A DNA stretch of 40,229 bases from an uncultured Treponema sp. (lineage in GTDB: Bacteria; Spirochaetota; Spirochaetia; Treponematales; Treponemataceae): contig CALFIX010000074.1 in assembly GCA_937877515.1 (NCBI GenBank), forward strand, positions 1-40,229, read 5' to 3'. Each line of letters opens with the position of its first letter. The first letter of the stretch is position 1. Both the position numbers and the translations under genes were made by a program. Below, piece by piece: positions 33,501-40,229 of this stretch. Below the pieces are notes generated by a model. It was not told the DNA's origin and ran no database searches. It worked only from the letters and a program-made list of their open reading frames with translations.

Positions 33501-35000
33501 TTAGTCTTCTAAAGCCTTGTATGCATCAAATTCTTCAAGCATCTGTGGATTTTTATTTTTATCTAAAAGACTTACAACTACTGCAAACAAAAGGCAAAGA
33601 ATAAATCCCGGTAAAATTTCGTATAGCCCAAATATTGGAGCAATACTTGCCGGAATGTTATGCCATATAACTACAGTAAGACCTCCTGCAATAATTCCTG
33701 CAACGGCACCTTTTGCGGTAGCATTTCTCCAGAACAAAGCTAAGAAAATTAAAGGACCAAATGTTGCACCAAAGCCTGCCCATGCGTAGCTTACTAAACT
33801 AAAAATAGAAGAGTTTTCATCTAAAGAAATTACAAAAGCAATAAGAGCAATACATAAAACTGTAATGCGGCTTACTAAAACCATAGTCTTTGGTTCAAAC
33901 TTACGCTTAAGAATATTCTGGCAAAAATCTTCGCTAAATGCACTTGCAGCAACTAAAAGCTGGCTGTCCGCTGTGCTCATAGCTGCTGCTAAAATGGCGC
34001 AAAGAAAAACTCCTGCAATAAAAGGCTGGTAAGTTTGTAATAGTGTAGAAATAATAACAGTTTCCTGTTTGCCATCTTCAAGAGGTGCTAGAAGATAAGC
34101 TTTTGCAAGTGCCCCAATTATAATTGCACTAAACATTGCAATTGTTACCCAAACCATTGCAATGCGTCTACTGACTTTTATTTCTTTATTGCTTCTAATA
34201 CCCATAAAGCGTACTAAAATGTGTGGCATTCCGGAGTATCCTAAGCCCCATGCAAGAGAAGAAATTATACTCATTGCGCCAAAGCTTTTGTCGCCTTCTG
34301 CAGAGAATGGGTTTAAAAACTGGCTTCCAAATGCACTTACTTTTTCTGCCGCACCATTTGGGCCACCCAATGTAACAGTCATAATACAAACTGTAATAAT
34401 GAGAGCTACAAACATTAAAGAGCCTTGTATGGAGTCTGTCGTACAAACTGCACTGAATCCGCCAAGCAAAGTATATAAAAGTATTACAACTACACCTATT
34501 AAAAGACCGCAAATATACGGCAGGTTAAAAACACTATTTAAAAGCTTTGCACAGGCTACAAAACCACTTGCAGTATAAACAATAAAGAAAAGAACAATAA
34601 ATAATGCACTAATAGAACTTATAATATTTTTTTCATCCTTAAAGCGGTTAGTTAAAAACTCAGGAATTGTAATGGAGTTGTTACAAAGAACAGAATATTT
34701 TCTTAATCTTTTTGCAATAATAAGCCAGTTAAGGTAAGTACCAATTTCTAACCCTACAGCAGTCCAAAAGGCTTCCTTCATTCCGGTTAAATATGCAACT
34801 CCCGGGAGTCCCATTAAAAGCCAGCCACTCATGTCGCTTGCTTCTGCACTTAAGGCAGTTGTCCATGGGCTAAGATTTCTACCTCCTAAGAAAAAATCTT
34901 CTGAGTTGTTATTTTTACCCATAAAACGAATTCCAATATAAATCATTATGCCAAGATATAGAACAAAGGCTATGATTTCTTGAATCATTGCTGATGACAT
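33501..35000 (-). CDS. putP: Sodium/proline symporter
   Basis: A 499-residue member of the solute:sodium symporter family with about 13 membrane helices; it imports proline with Na+. Characteristic PutP segments are present: DFFLGGRNLSPWTTALSAEASDMSGWLLMG near residue 35, TGMKEAFWTAVGLEIGTYLNW, AMSTADSQLLVAASAFSEDF, and YAWAGFGATFGPLIFLALFW near residue 405. Length matches PutP. GGAGGG lies 6 nt before the ATG. The gene diverges from the oxidoreductase gene and converges on the EIIC gene. Proline is the most likely substrate, but related amino acids cannot be excluded. Confidence 0.92.
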   Translation of the reverse strand: MSSAMIQEIIAFVLYLGIMIYIGIRFMGKNNNSEDFFLGGRNLSPWTTALSAEASDMSGWLLMGLPGVAYLTGMKEAFWTAVGLEIGTYLNWLIIAKRLRKYSVLCNNSITIPEFLTNRFKDEKNIISSISALFIVLFFIVYTASGFVACAKLLNSVFNLPYICGLLIGVVVILLYTLLGGFSAVCTTDSIQGSLMFVALIITVCIMTVTLGGPNGAAEKVSAFGSQFLNPFSAEGDKSFGAMSIISSLAWGLGYSGMPHILVRFMGIRSNKEIKVSRRIAMVWVTIAMFSAIIIGALAKAYLLAPLEDGKQETVIISTLLQTYQPFIAGVFLCAILAAAMSTADSQLLVAASAFSEDFCQNILKRKFEPKTMVLVSRITVLCIALIAFVISLDENSSIFSLVSYAWAGFGATFGPLIFLALFWRNATAKGAVAGIIAGGLTVVIWHNIPASIAPIFGLYEILPGFILCLLFAVVVSLLDKNKNPQMLEEFDAYKALED

Positions 35001-35038
35001 TTTATCCCTCCGATGTTGTATAGTTAAAAATCCCTGCT

Positions 35039-35067
35039 ATTGTAAGAAAACTTCTAGAATTATGCAA
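35039..35067 (-). promoter_or_regulatory. Promoter of putP
   Basis: Minus strand: TTGCAT (35067-35062), 17-bp spacer, TACAAT (35044-35039). The leader would be about 33 nt and carries the GGAGGG ribosome site. Confidence 0.6.
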
Positions 35068-35094
35068 TGAATCTTAATCCTTAAATAAAAGAAT

Positions 35095-35123
35095 TTGCGT
35101 TATTAAAAATCCTCCCATATAAT
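35095..35123 (+). promoter_or_regulatory. Promoter of the oxidoreductase gene
   Basis: TTGCGT (35095-35100), 17-bp spacer, perfect TATAAT (35118-35123). The leader is about 27 nt and includes the ribosome site CGGAGG before the ATG at 35157. Confidence 0.75.
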
Positions 35124-35156
35124 AGAAGAATAGGCTGTAAATTAACGGAGGATACC

Positions 35157-38042
35157 ATGCCAGGTCAGTTTAAATCTGTTGTTCCACCACATCAGGGGGA
35201 TAAAAATCCAAGTCCAAAGATTATTGCTTTAGGTAAAAAAATTACGGACGTTGCAGGTCATATTTTAGGAAAAGTTACTGCAGACGACCCGGAATACTGG
35301 GGCTTAGCAGAAATCATAACAGAGGAAATGGCAGACGTGGGTCTTTCCATGAAAAAGCGTACGCCATACACTTTTGATGAACTTTGTAAGCTTAATGCTG
35401 AATATGTAGAAAAAAACGGAAAAGAAAAATTCCAAAAGCTCTTAGATGAAATGAGTTACATAGGTCTTTTGGAGTACGATTATGGATACCACTATGACCA
35501 CAACGGACGCACTGCTCCACAAAGCGAGAGGCGTTACATTCTTCCAATGTTTGTTCCTGGAAGTGCAGAACTCTTTAACATGGAAGAAAAGCCAGACGGT
35601 TCAAATCCTCGTTTGGAACAGCACCCTGCAGTTGCATCTTTCTTTGAACGAATGACATTCATTCCGCTTGACGGCATTACACAAATGGTTCCGGGTGGTG
35701 GCAGTGGCGTTGGCATGCACGTAATTCCTGTAGAAGAAGCCATTAAAACTCAGAATGAATCTATAGACATAGAAAAGCTTTCTTACTGGCTTAAAAAGTA
35801 TGAAGGTCATATTGGAGTAGGTCGCTGTTCATGTAGAGCAAGCCGTAAAGCGCTAGACGAAGGTTGTGCAGATGACGACTGGGGCTGGTGCATTGGCGTT
35901 GGAGACTTTGCAGATTACTGCCGCGAAACCGGCAAAGGTCACGACATTACCGCTGACGAAGCAATTAAGATTTTAAAGATAGCGGAAGCAAACGGATTTG
36001 TTCACCAGATTACGAACATTGACGGCGAAAACAAAATCTTTGGTATTTGTAACTGTAACGTTAACATTTGTAACGCATTAAGAACAAGCCAGCTTTTTAA
36101 CACGCCAAACTTAAGCCGTTCTGCATACACTGCTCACGTAGACAAAGATAAGTGCGTTGCCTGTGGCCGTTGTGTTGAGTACTGCCCGGCAGGCGCTTGT
36201 AAGCTTGGACAGAAACTTAAAAAGGCAGATGGAAGCAAAGTTAAGTATCCAAAAATCATGCTTCCAGATAACCATAAATGGAGCAAGGCAAAATATGATG
36301 AAAACTACCGCGACTCTAACCGCATAAACTGTCACGAAACAGGAACTTCTCCTTGTAAGACCGCGTGTCCTGCACATATTGCAGTTCAGGGCTACATTAA
36401 CATGGCAAACCGCGGCGAGTATGATAAGGCTTTAGCCCTGATCAAAAAGAAGAATCCTTTCCCTGCAGTCTGTGGACGCGTTTGTAATAAACGCTGTGAA
36501 GAAGCCTGTACTCGTGCAAAATTAGATGAAGCAGTTTCCATTGATGCTGTAAAAAAATTCTTAGCAGAAAGAGACTTAAACGCTTCTACTCGTTATGTTC
36601 CACCAGTAGTAATTGCTTCCAGCCGCTATGAGCGTTGGCCAGAAAAAGTTGCAATCATTGGAGCAGGTCCTGCAGGCTTAAGCTGTGCATTCTACCTTGC
36701 AGAACGTGGGTATAAACCCGTTGTCTTTGAAAAAAATAAGGAAGCTGGCGGTATGCTTCGTTATGGTATTCCTTCATATAAACTTGGAAAAGAAGTTTTA
36801 AAAGCAGAAATTGATATTATGAAGGAAATGGGGGTTGAAATTCGCACTGGTGTAGAAGTTGGAAAAGATATTTCATTAAATGAATTAAGAGCTCAAGGTT
36901 TTAAAGCCTTCTATATTGCAATTGGTTGTTCTGCAGGTCGTAGACCTGGCGTTACAGGAGACGATGCAGAAGAAACCTTTACTGCAATTGACTATCTTGA
37001 AAAGGCAAACTGCGGTAGCTTTGAGTTTACAGGAAATGTTGTAGTAGTAGGTGGCGGAAACGTTGCCATAGATGCTTCCCGCTGCAGTGCAAGAAACGGT
37101 GCTGCAAAGGTTACACAGCTTTGTCTTGAAAGCGAAAAGGAAATGCCTGCAAAACCGGAAGAAGTAAAAGAAGCAAATGAAGACGGAGTTGAAATTAAGT
37201 GCGGCTGGGGGCCTAAAGAAGTTTTAACAGAAAACGGAAAAGTTACAGGAATCATCTTTAAGAAGTGCCTCAGTGTATTTGACGAAAACCACAGGTTCAG
37301 TCCTAAGTACGATGAAAACGACACGATAGAAATAAAGTGTGACCGCGTAATTTTTGCAGTAGGGCAAAGAAGTGTCTGGGGTGACCTCTTAAAAGATGAA
37401 AAGGTAGAGTTTAAAGGTCCTGCTCTTTTGGCAGACGGTTTAACTTACCAGGTAAAAGGCGCACCGGATTTATTTGTTGGAGGAGATGTATTTACAGGTC
37501 CTAAGTTTGCAATTGATGCTATTGCTGCGGGGCAGTTTGCAAGCGAGTCCATTCACCGTTATGTACACAATGCAAGCATGACAATAGGCCGCAACCGTAA
37601 CGAGTTTATAGAATTGGACAAGGGCGACATCTTGGTAGAAAGCTATGACAGAACTCCACGCCAAATGCCCGAAGCCGACACAAGCCTTGACTCAAAGAGT
37701 TTTAAAGAAGCCCGTGTTATGCTTACAGAAGAGCAGATTAAAAAAGAAACAAACCGCTGCTTAAAATGCGGTATGAATGTTGTAGACTCCAACAAGTGTA
37801 TTGGCTGCGGTGTTTGTACAACAAAGTGCGAGTTTGACGCCATTCACTTAGAGCGCGACTTCCCGTCCGGTTCTGATATGCGCACTGCAGAAGATAAGTT
37901 TAAGGGCATTTTACCTTACCAGTTAAAGCGTGTTGGAAACATGATTGTTCATAAGAGTGATAAGGCTTCTGCAATCGTAAAGTCTGATGCCGACGATCAC
38001 TACTTTGTCCACCCAGAAAATTATCCGCGTGCGAAGGCTTAA
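35157..38042 (+). CDS. Multidomain Fe-S/FAD/NAD(P) oxidoreductase, GltD-like core
   Basis: A 961-residue cytoplasmic redox protein. Residues 1-320 form an N-terminal domain with Cys-rich segments (CSCRASRKALDEGC ~223-236, GICNCNVNIC ~300). Residues 333-347 hold a 4Fe-4S motif (C333, C336, C339, C343). Residues ~392-480 match the Fe-S N-terminal domain of glutamate synthase small subunit (CHETGTSPCKTAC, CGRVCNKRCEEAC). Residues ~495-830 are the FAD/NADPH module with GAGPAG (502-507), a second GGGN dinucleotide site (~632) and a GGDVFTGP flavin motif. Residues 868-891 carry another cluster set (C868, C871, C881, C884, C887, C891). No large glutamate-synthase subunit is nearby, so it is probably not a true GltD. 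A role in NAD(P)H-ferredoxin electron transfer is inferred; the acceptor is unknown. Confidence 0.85.
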   Translation: MPGQFKSVVPPHQGDKNPSPKIIALGKKITDVAGHILGKVTADDPEYWGLAEIITEEMADVGLSMKKRTPYTFDELCKLNAEYVEKNGKEKFQKLLDEMSYIGLLEYDYGYHYDHNGRTAPQSERRYILPMFVPGSAELFNMEEKPDGSNPRLEQHPAVASFFERMTFIPLDGITQMVPGGGSGVGMHVIPVEEAIKTQNESIDIEKLSYWLKKYEGHIGVGRCSCRASRKALDEGCADDDWGWCIGVGDFADYCRETGKGHDITADEAIKILKIAEANGFVHQITNIDGENKIFGICNCNVNICNALRTSQLFNTPNLSRSAYTAHVDKDKCVACGRCVEYCPAGACKLGQKLKKADGSKVKYPKIMLPDNHKWSKAKYDENYRDSNRINCHETGTSPCKTACPAHIAVQGYINMANRGEYDKALALIKKKNPFPAVCGRVCNKRCEEACTRAKLDEAVSIDAVKKFLAERDLNASTRYVPPVVIASSRYERWPEKVAIIGAGPAGLSCAFYLAERGYKPVVFEKNKEAGGMLRYGIPSYKLGKEVLKAEIDIMKEMGVEIRTGVEVGKDISLNELRAQGFKAFYIAIGCSAGRRPGVTGDDAEETFTAIDYLEKANCGSFEFTGNVVVVGGGNVAIDASRCSARNGAAKVTQLCLESEKEMPAKPEEVKEANEDGVEIKCGWGPKEVLTENGKVTGIIFKKCLSVFDENHRFSPKYDENDTIEIKCDRVIFAVGQRSVWGDLLKDEKVEFKGPALLADGLTYQVKGAPDLFVGGDVFTGPKFAIDAIAAGQFASESIHRYVHNASMTIGRNRNEFIELDKGDILVESYDRTPRQMPEADTSLDSKSFKEARVMLTEEQIKKETNRCLKCGMNVVDSNKCIGCGVCTTKCEFDAIHLERDFPSGSDMRTAEDKFKGILPYQLKRVGNMIVHKSDKASAIVKSDADDHYFVHPENYPRAKA

Positions 38043-38056
38043 GCGAATTAAACTTT

Positions 38057-38095
38057 AAGGGGTGATTTAGCATGTCTAAATTACCCCTTATTTTT
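38057..38095 (+). terminator. Rho-independent terminator of the oxidoreductase gene
   Basis: AAGGGGT-g-ATTTAG pairs with CTAAAT-t-ACCCCTT around a CATGT loop (38057-38089), followed by A and five T (38091-38095). It lies 15 bp after the stop codon. Confidence 0.92.
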
Positions 38096-38177
38096 ATTAT
38101 CAAGTAGCAAAACTGAGCGAAAACAAATATGAAGAAGAATCATGTTTGTGTTAAGCGGTGTAAAGCTTCGATTTTTA

Positions 38178-38206
38178 TTGACAAATGCTTAAAGCATGGT
38201 ATACAG
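38178..38206 (+). promoter_or_regulatory. Promoter of GPH symporter gene with palindromic operator
   Basis: A perfect TTGACA (38178-38183) lies 16 bp before TATACA (38200-38205). Between them is a perfect 13-bp palindrome, ATGCTT-A-AAGCAT (38185-38197). A palindrome filling the spacer is the usual place for a repressor to block polymerase. Confidence 0.65.
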
Positions 38207-38236
38207 TGGTACTATCCGTTAAAAACGGAGGCTTTG

Positions 38237-39628
38237 ATGGATAAAAAAGAAAAAACTGGAGTTTTAAAAGCAAAAGATATTATTGGTTATGCAATAGGTG
38301 ATACGGGTGGTGTACTTGCATTTGGAACGATAGGTTCTTTCTTGCAAATGTTTTATACAGACTCGCTTCATATTTCGTTTGCAAAGATTACAATTCTTAT
38401 GCTTATAGCCCGCATTTGGGATGCTATAAATGACCCTCTTTGCGGAATGATTATAGACCGCTTAAAGCCTACAAAGCATGGACGCTTTAGACCTTATATT
38501 TTTTGGTTTAGCTTACCAATGGCTCTGGCGTTTGTGTTAATGTTTTGGAAAATTTCAGGCCTTAGTGAAAATCAATATTTAGTTTTTGCGTACATAACCT
38601 ACATCTTGTATGGAATGCTTTACACAGTTGTAAACGTTCCTTATGGTTCTTTAGCAGCTGTTATGACTGACGACAGACATGAACGCTCTACACTTTCTGT
38701 AGCTCGTTCTTTAGGCAGCGGAATCGGTTCTGTTCCAGGACGTATTCTTCTTCCTATGTTTGTTTATGCAACTGCAGAAAACGGTGCAAAATATTTGGAC
38801 TCAAATAAGCTTTTTTATGCCGTACTTGTTCTTGCATGCTTTATGGTTGTAATTTATTTCTTAAGTTACAAGATGACAAAAGAAAATTTTGTTCCTCTTC
38901 CTCAGGAAAATGTTCATGTTGGAAAAACATTAAAGCAACTTTTAAAAAACAGACCATTTGTTACTTTAAGCATAGCTGCCCTTCTTTTGCTTGCTGGCGA
39001 CATGTATGTTTTAAATGTAATGAATTATCTATTTAAAAATTATTTTGAAAAGCCAGGTCTTTACGGAATTATTACAGTGGCAAATTATTTACCAATGCTT
39101 TTAATTATTCCTTTTAGCGGAAAACTTGTTATGAAGTTTGGTAAAAAAGCCTTGTGTTCTTTTGGAAGTATATTTGCTTCTCTAGCCTATCTAATAATGT
39201 TCTTGCTTCACACAAAAAATCCTTACTTGTTCCTTGCATTAAATATTATTAGTGGATTTGGAGTTTCGTTCTTTACTTTAGAAGTTTGGGCTATGGTAAA
39301 CGATGTAATTGACTGGCAGGAAAAACTTAGTGGTCGTCGCGAAGAAGCTACTACTTTTGCAAGCTTTACTTTCTTTAGAAAACTAGGTCAAACTTTAGCA
39401 GGTATTTGTGCTCCTATGGCAATGGCAGCAATTGGATACTCTGTTAAGGCCGGTGTTATTGAACAGAGCGAAAGCGTAAACACAGGTCTTTACAATATTG
39501 CTACCCTTGTTCCCTGCATTATGTATATTGTGATGTTCTTGCTTTTGCAGTTTGGCTATACACTTGGAAAAGATCAGGTAGAAGCCTTAAAAGTTGAACT
39601 TCACGAACAAAGGGCAAGTAAGCAGTAG
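38237..39628 (+). CDS. GPH-family sugar:cation symporter (MFS superfamily)
   Basis: A 463-residue membrane protein with 12 predicted helices, of the glycoside-pentoside-hexuronide:cation symporter family (MelB/GusB/XylP relatives). Family markers are an early AIGDTGG segment, RIWDAINDPLCGMIIDR near residue 68, the loop KPTKHGRFRPYIFW, and YGSLAAVMTDDRHERSTLS. It would import a sugar or glycoside with Na+ or H+. The frame is open back to 38129, but ATG 38237 is chosen because ACGGAGG (38225-38231) lies 5 nt before it and family proteins start with a similar KAKDIIGYAIGD segment. No glycosidase or regulator gene is adjacent in the window. The promoter holds a palindrome that suggests substrate-dependent repression. 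Confidence 0.9.
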   Translation: MDKKEKTGVLKAKDIIGYAIGDTGGVLAFGTIGSFLQMFYTDSLHISFAKITILMLIARIWDAINDPLCGMIIDRLKPTKHGRFRPYIFWFSLPMALAFVLMFWKISGLSENQYLVFAYITYILYGMLYTVVNVPYGSLAAVMTDDRHERSTLSVARSLGSGIGSVPGRILLPMFVYATAENGAKYLDSNKLFYAVLVLACFMVVIYFLSYKMTKENFVPLPQENVHVGKTLKQLLKNRPFVTLSIAALLLLAGDMYVLNVMNYLFKNYFEKPGLYGIITVANYLPMLLIIPFSGKLVMKFGKKALCSFGSIFASLAYLIMFLLHTKNPYLFLALNIISGFGVSFFTLEVWAMVNDVIDWQEKLSGRREEATTFASFTFFRKLGQTLAGICAPMAMAAIGYSVKAGVIEQSESVNTGLYNIATLVPCIMYIVMFLLLQFGYTLGKDQVEALKVELHEQRASKQ

Positions 39629-39699
39629 ATTAAATAACTGTAACGTAGTGTAAATGTTATATTTTGGGGTATGTTAAAAAAATAAATTGAGGTTTTCTC

Positions 39700-39727
39700 T
39701 TGTCAGAAATATTATTTTTGATATAGT
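39700..39727 (+). promoter_or_regulatory. Promoter of candidate small RNA
   Basis: TTGTCA (39700-39705), 16-bp spacer, TATAGT (39722-39727), five of six matches in each box. It lies 71 bp after the symporter stop and no credible reading frame follows it. Confidence 0.55.
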
Positions 39728-39733
39728 CTTCCA

Positions 39734-39852
39734 TCAGTATGAAAACTGAATGCACTAAATACATTTTAATCCTCAAAATGATTATGTGTGGTTTTCATTT
39801 TTATTTGTGATTTCTAAGGCGATTTCCTTTTTAGGTAATCGCCTTTTTTTTT
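39734..39852 (+). ncRNA. Candidate structured small RNA of about 120 nt
   Basis: A promoter (39700-39727) and a strong terminator (39816-39852) frame about 120 bp with no credible gene. Within it ATGAAAAC (39739-39746) pairs perfectly with GTTTTCAT (39791-39798). This outer stem encloses a hairpin, CATTTT (39762-39767) with AAAATG (39775-39780). The longest open stretch is a few codons. No match to an RNA family comes to mind. The alternative is that the terminator simply ends the symporter transcript and the region is its 3' untranslated part. Confidence 0.45.
39816..39852 (+). terminator. Rho-independent terminator of the candidate small RNA or symporter gene
   Basis: AAGGCGATT (39816-39824) pairs perfectly with AATCGCCTT (39837-39845); the T-run continues to 39852. 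The hairpin has nine base pairs and a 12-nt loop. Confidence 0.9.
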
Positions 39853-39990
39853 CGTTCAAGCTGACACAAGGGTAAGCTTGTGAGTTTAGCAAGGCTGGCG
39901 TTCTGGATAACGAATTTTTTGGGCGTTTTCCTCACAGGTGCTACATACCCTAACGCTTTTCTTCCTAAATAATTCACAAAAAATCTGATT
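39853..39990 (-). pseudogene. Possible transposase C-terminal remnant
   Basis: On the minus strand a short frame reads FVNYLGRKALGYVAPV before losing similarity to anything I know. RK-x-LGY-x-x-P is a common ending of IS3- and IS30-type transposases (RPRK-x-LGY-x-TP). Only about 15 residues support this and no terminal inverted repeats are visible, so chance cannot be excluded. Beside it lies a damaged PIN gene, which would suit a decayed insertion site. Confidence 0.2.
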
Positions 39991-40002
39991 CTGTGGTATA
40001 AT
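39973..40002 (+). promoter_or_regulatory. Promoter of the PIN-gene remnant
   Basis: TTCACA (39973-39978), 18-bp spacer, perfect TATAAT (39997-40002). A ribosome site CGGAGG at 40020-40025 follows, 7 nt before the ATG at 40033. Confidence 0.65.
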
Positions 40003-40032
40003 AAGCACATCTTCATAAACGGAGGTAGAATT

Positions 40033-40229
40033 ATGCTAGCAGTAGCATTAAGGCAGAGGGCAATACGGAGCATTGACCTTGTTGACACCAATATTCTTCC
40101 ATGCAGCACGGCTCGGCACTTTCCGCCGATGTAGATTACATAATAACCCGAGACACTGACGATTTTAAGAATTGTGCTGTTCCAGCAATAACCCCAGAAC
40201 AGTTTCTTTTGATTGCACATGAAAACTGG
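40033..40229 (+). pseudogene. PIN-domain toxin gene remnant, internally deleted and frame-disrupted
   Basis: From ATG 40033 a 33-codon frame reads MLAVALRQ ... SIDLVDTNIL and stops at 40132. The end resembles the N-terminal (I/L)(I/V)DTNI-(I/V)-L strand of PIN ribonucleases, including its acidic metal ligand. In another frame, open from the stop at ~40084 to the window edge, comes MQHGSALSADVDYIITRDTDDF and then AVPAITPEQFLL. This is a typical PIN C-terminus (AxxADYIVTRNxKDF ... PxxTPEEFL). About 80 central residues are missing and the two halves are out of frame, so this is a decayed toxin gene, probably from a VapBC-like toxin-antitoxin pair. MLAVALR could be the start of a lost antitoxin fused to the remnant. 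Promoter and ribosome site remain intact. Confidence 0.65.

Noticed and set aside
38129..38236. Upstream extension of the GPH symporter by 36 codons
   Set aside because: The extra residues are not typical of the family and the stretch contains the promoter (38178-38206); ATG 38237 has a strong Shine-Dalgarno sequence.

Overview
The window looks like chromosome of a host- or gut-associated spirochaete, most likely a Treponema. The evidence is an AT-rich genome, a class B core flagellin (FlaB) behind a sigma-28-type promoter, very large secreted Ig-repeat proteins with a spirochaete-style relaxed lipobox, and several cyclic-di-GMP proteins. The genus is inferred from gene content, not from a marker gene. 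I see no rRNA, tRNA, CRISPR array, intact insertion sequence or prophage.

Layout. 1-5038: the tail of a GGDEF protein, a dCMP deaminase, a 7-TM EAL phosphodiesterase, then a coupled unit of small membrane protein, RluA-type pseudouridine synthase and LuxS, meeting a convergent Sir2 deacylase. 5040-23882: a cell-surface locus of 18.4 kb with only two genes, a 2100-residue Ig-array protein ending in an apparent outer-membrane barrel and a 4010-residue Ig-array lipoprotein ending in a propeller-like domain, closed by a strong terminator. 23885-26079: a CinA-C/PncC amidase, a PAP2 phosphatase and a small outer-membrane-barrel-like protein, each with its own promoter. 26076-28731 (minus): an ECF vitamin-type transporter in the order S, T, fused double ATPase. 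28786-29834: flaB with sigma-28 promoter, structured leader and terminator. 29846-32047: a divergent pair, an anchored solute-binding protein and a degenerate HD-GYP protein. 32069-35156: a PfoR-type EIIC permease with a long structured leader, then a convergent PutP symporter. 35095-38095: a 961-residue Fe-S/FAD/NADPH oxidoreductase. 38178-39628: a GPH sugar symporter with a palindrome between its -35 and -10. 39700-40229: a candidate small RNA and the ruins of a PIN toxin gene.

Two things stand out. First, eight genes (655, 2648, 23920, 24463, 25501, 28731-, 31105-, 31166) lack a Shine-Dalgarno sequence and have a promoter -10 box ending 6-7 nt before the ATG, so the A of the start codon should be the first transcribed base. 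Other genes here have ordinary purine-rich ribosome sites, so two modes of translation initiation appear to coexist. Second, the paired giant surface proteins look like an envelope adhesin or sensing system, and the larger gene shows abrupt internal codon-usage boundaries suggesting mosaic evolution. Three cyclic-di-GMP-type proteins (GGDEF tail, EAL, HD-GYP-like) and a flagellin leader with CsrA-like GGA sites point to local genes for motility and surface control. That functional link is inference.
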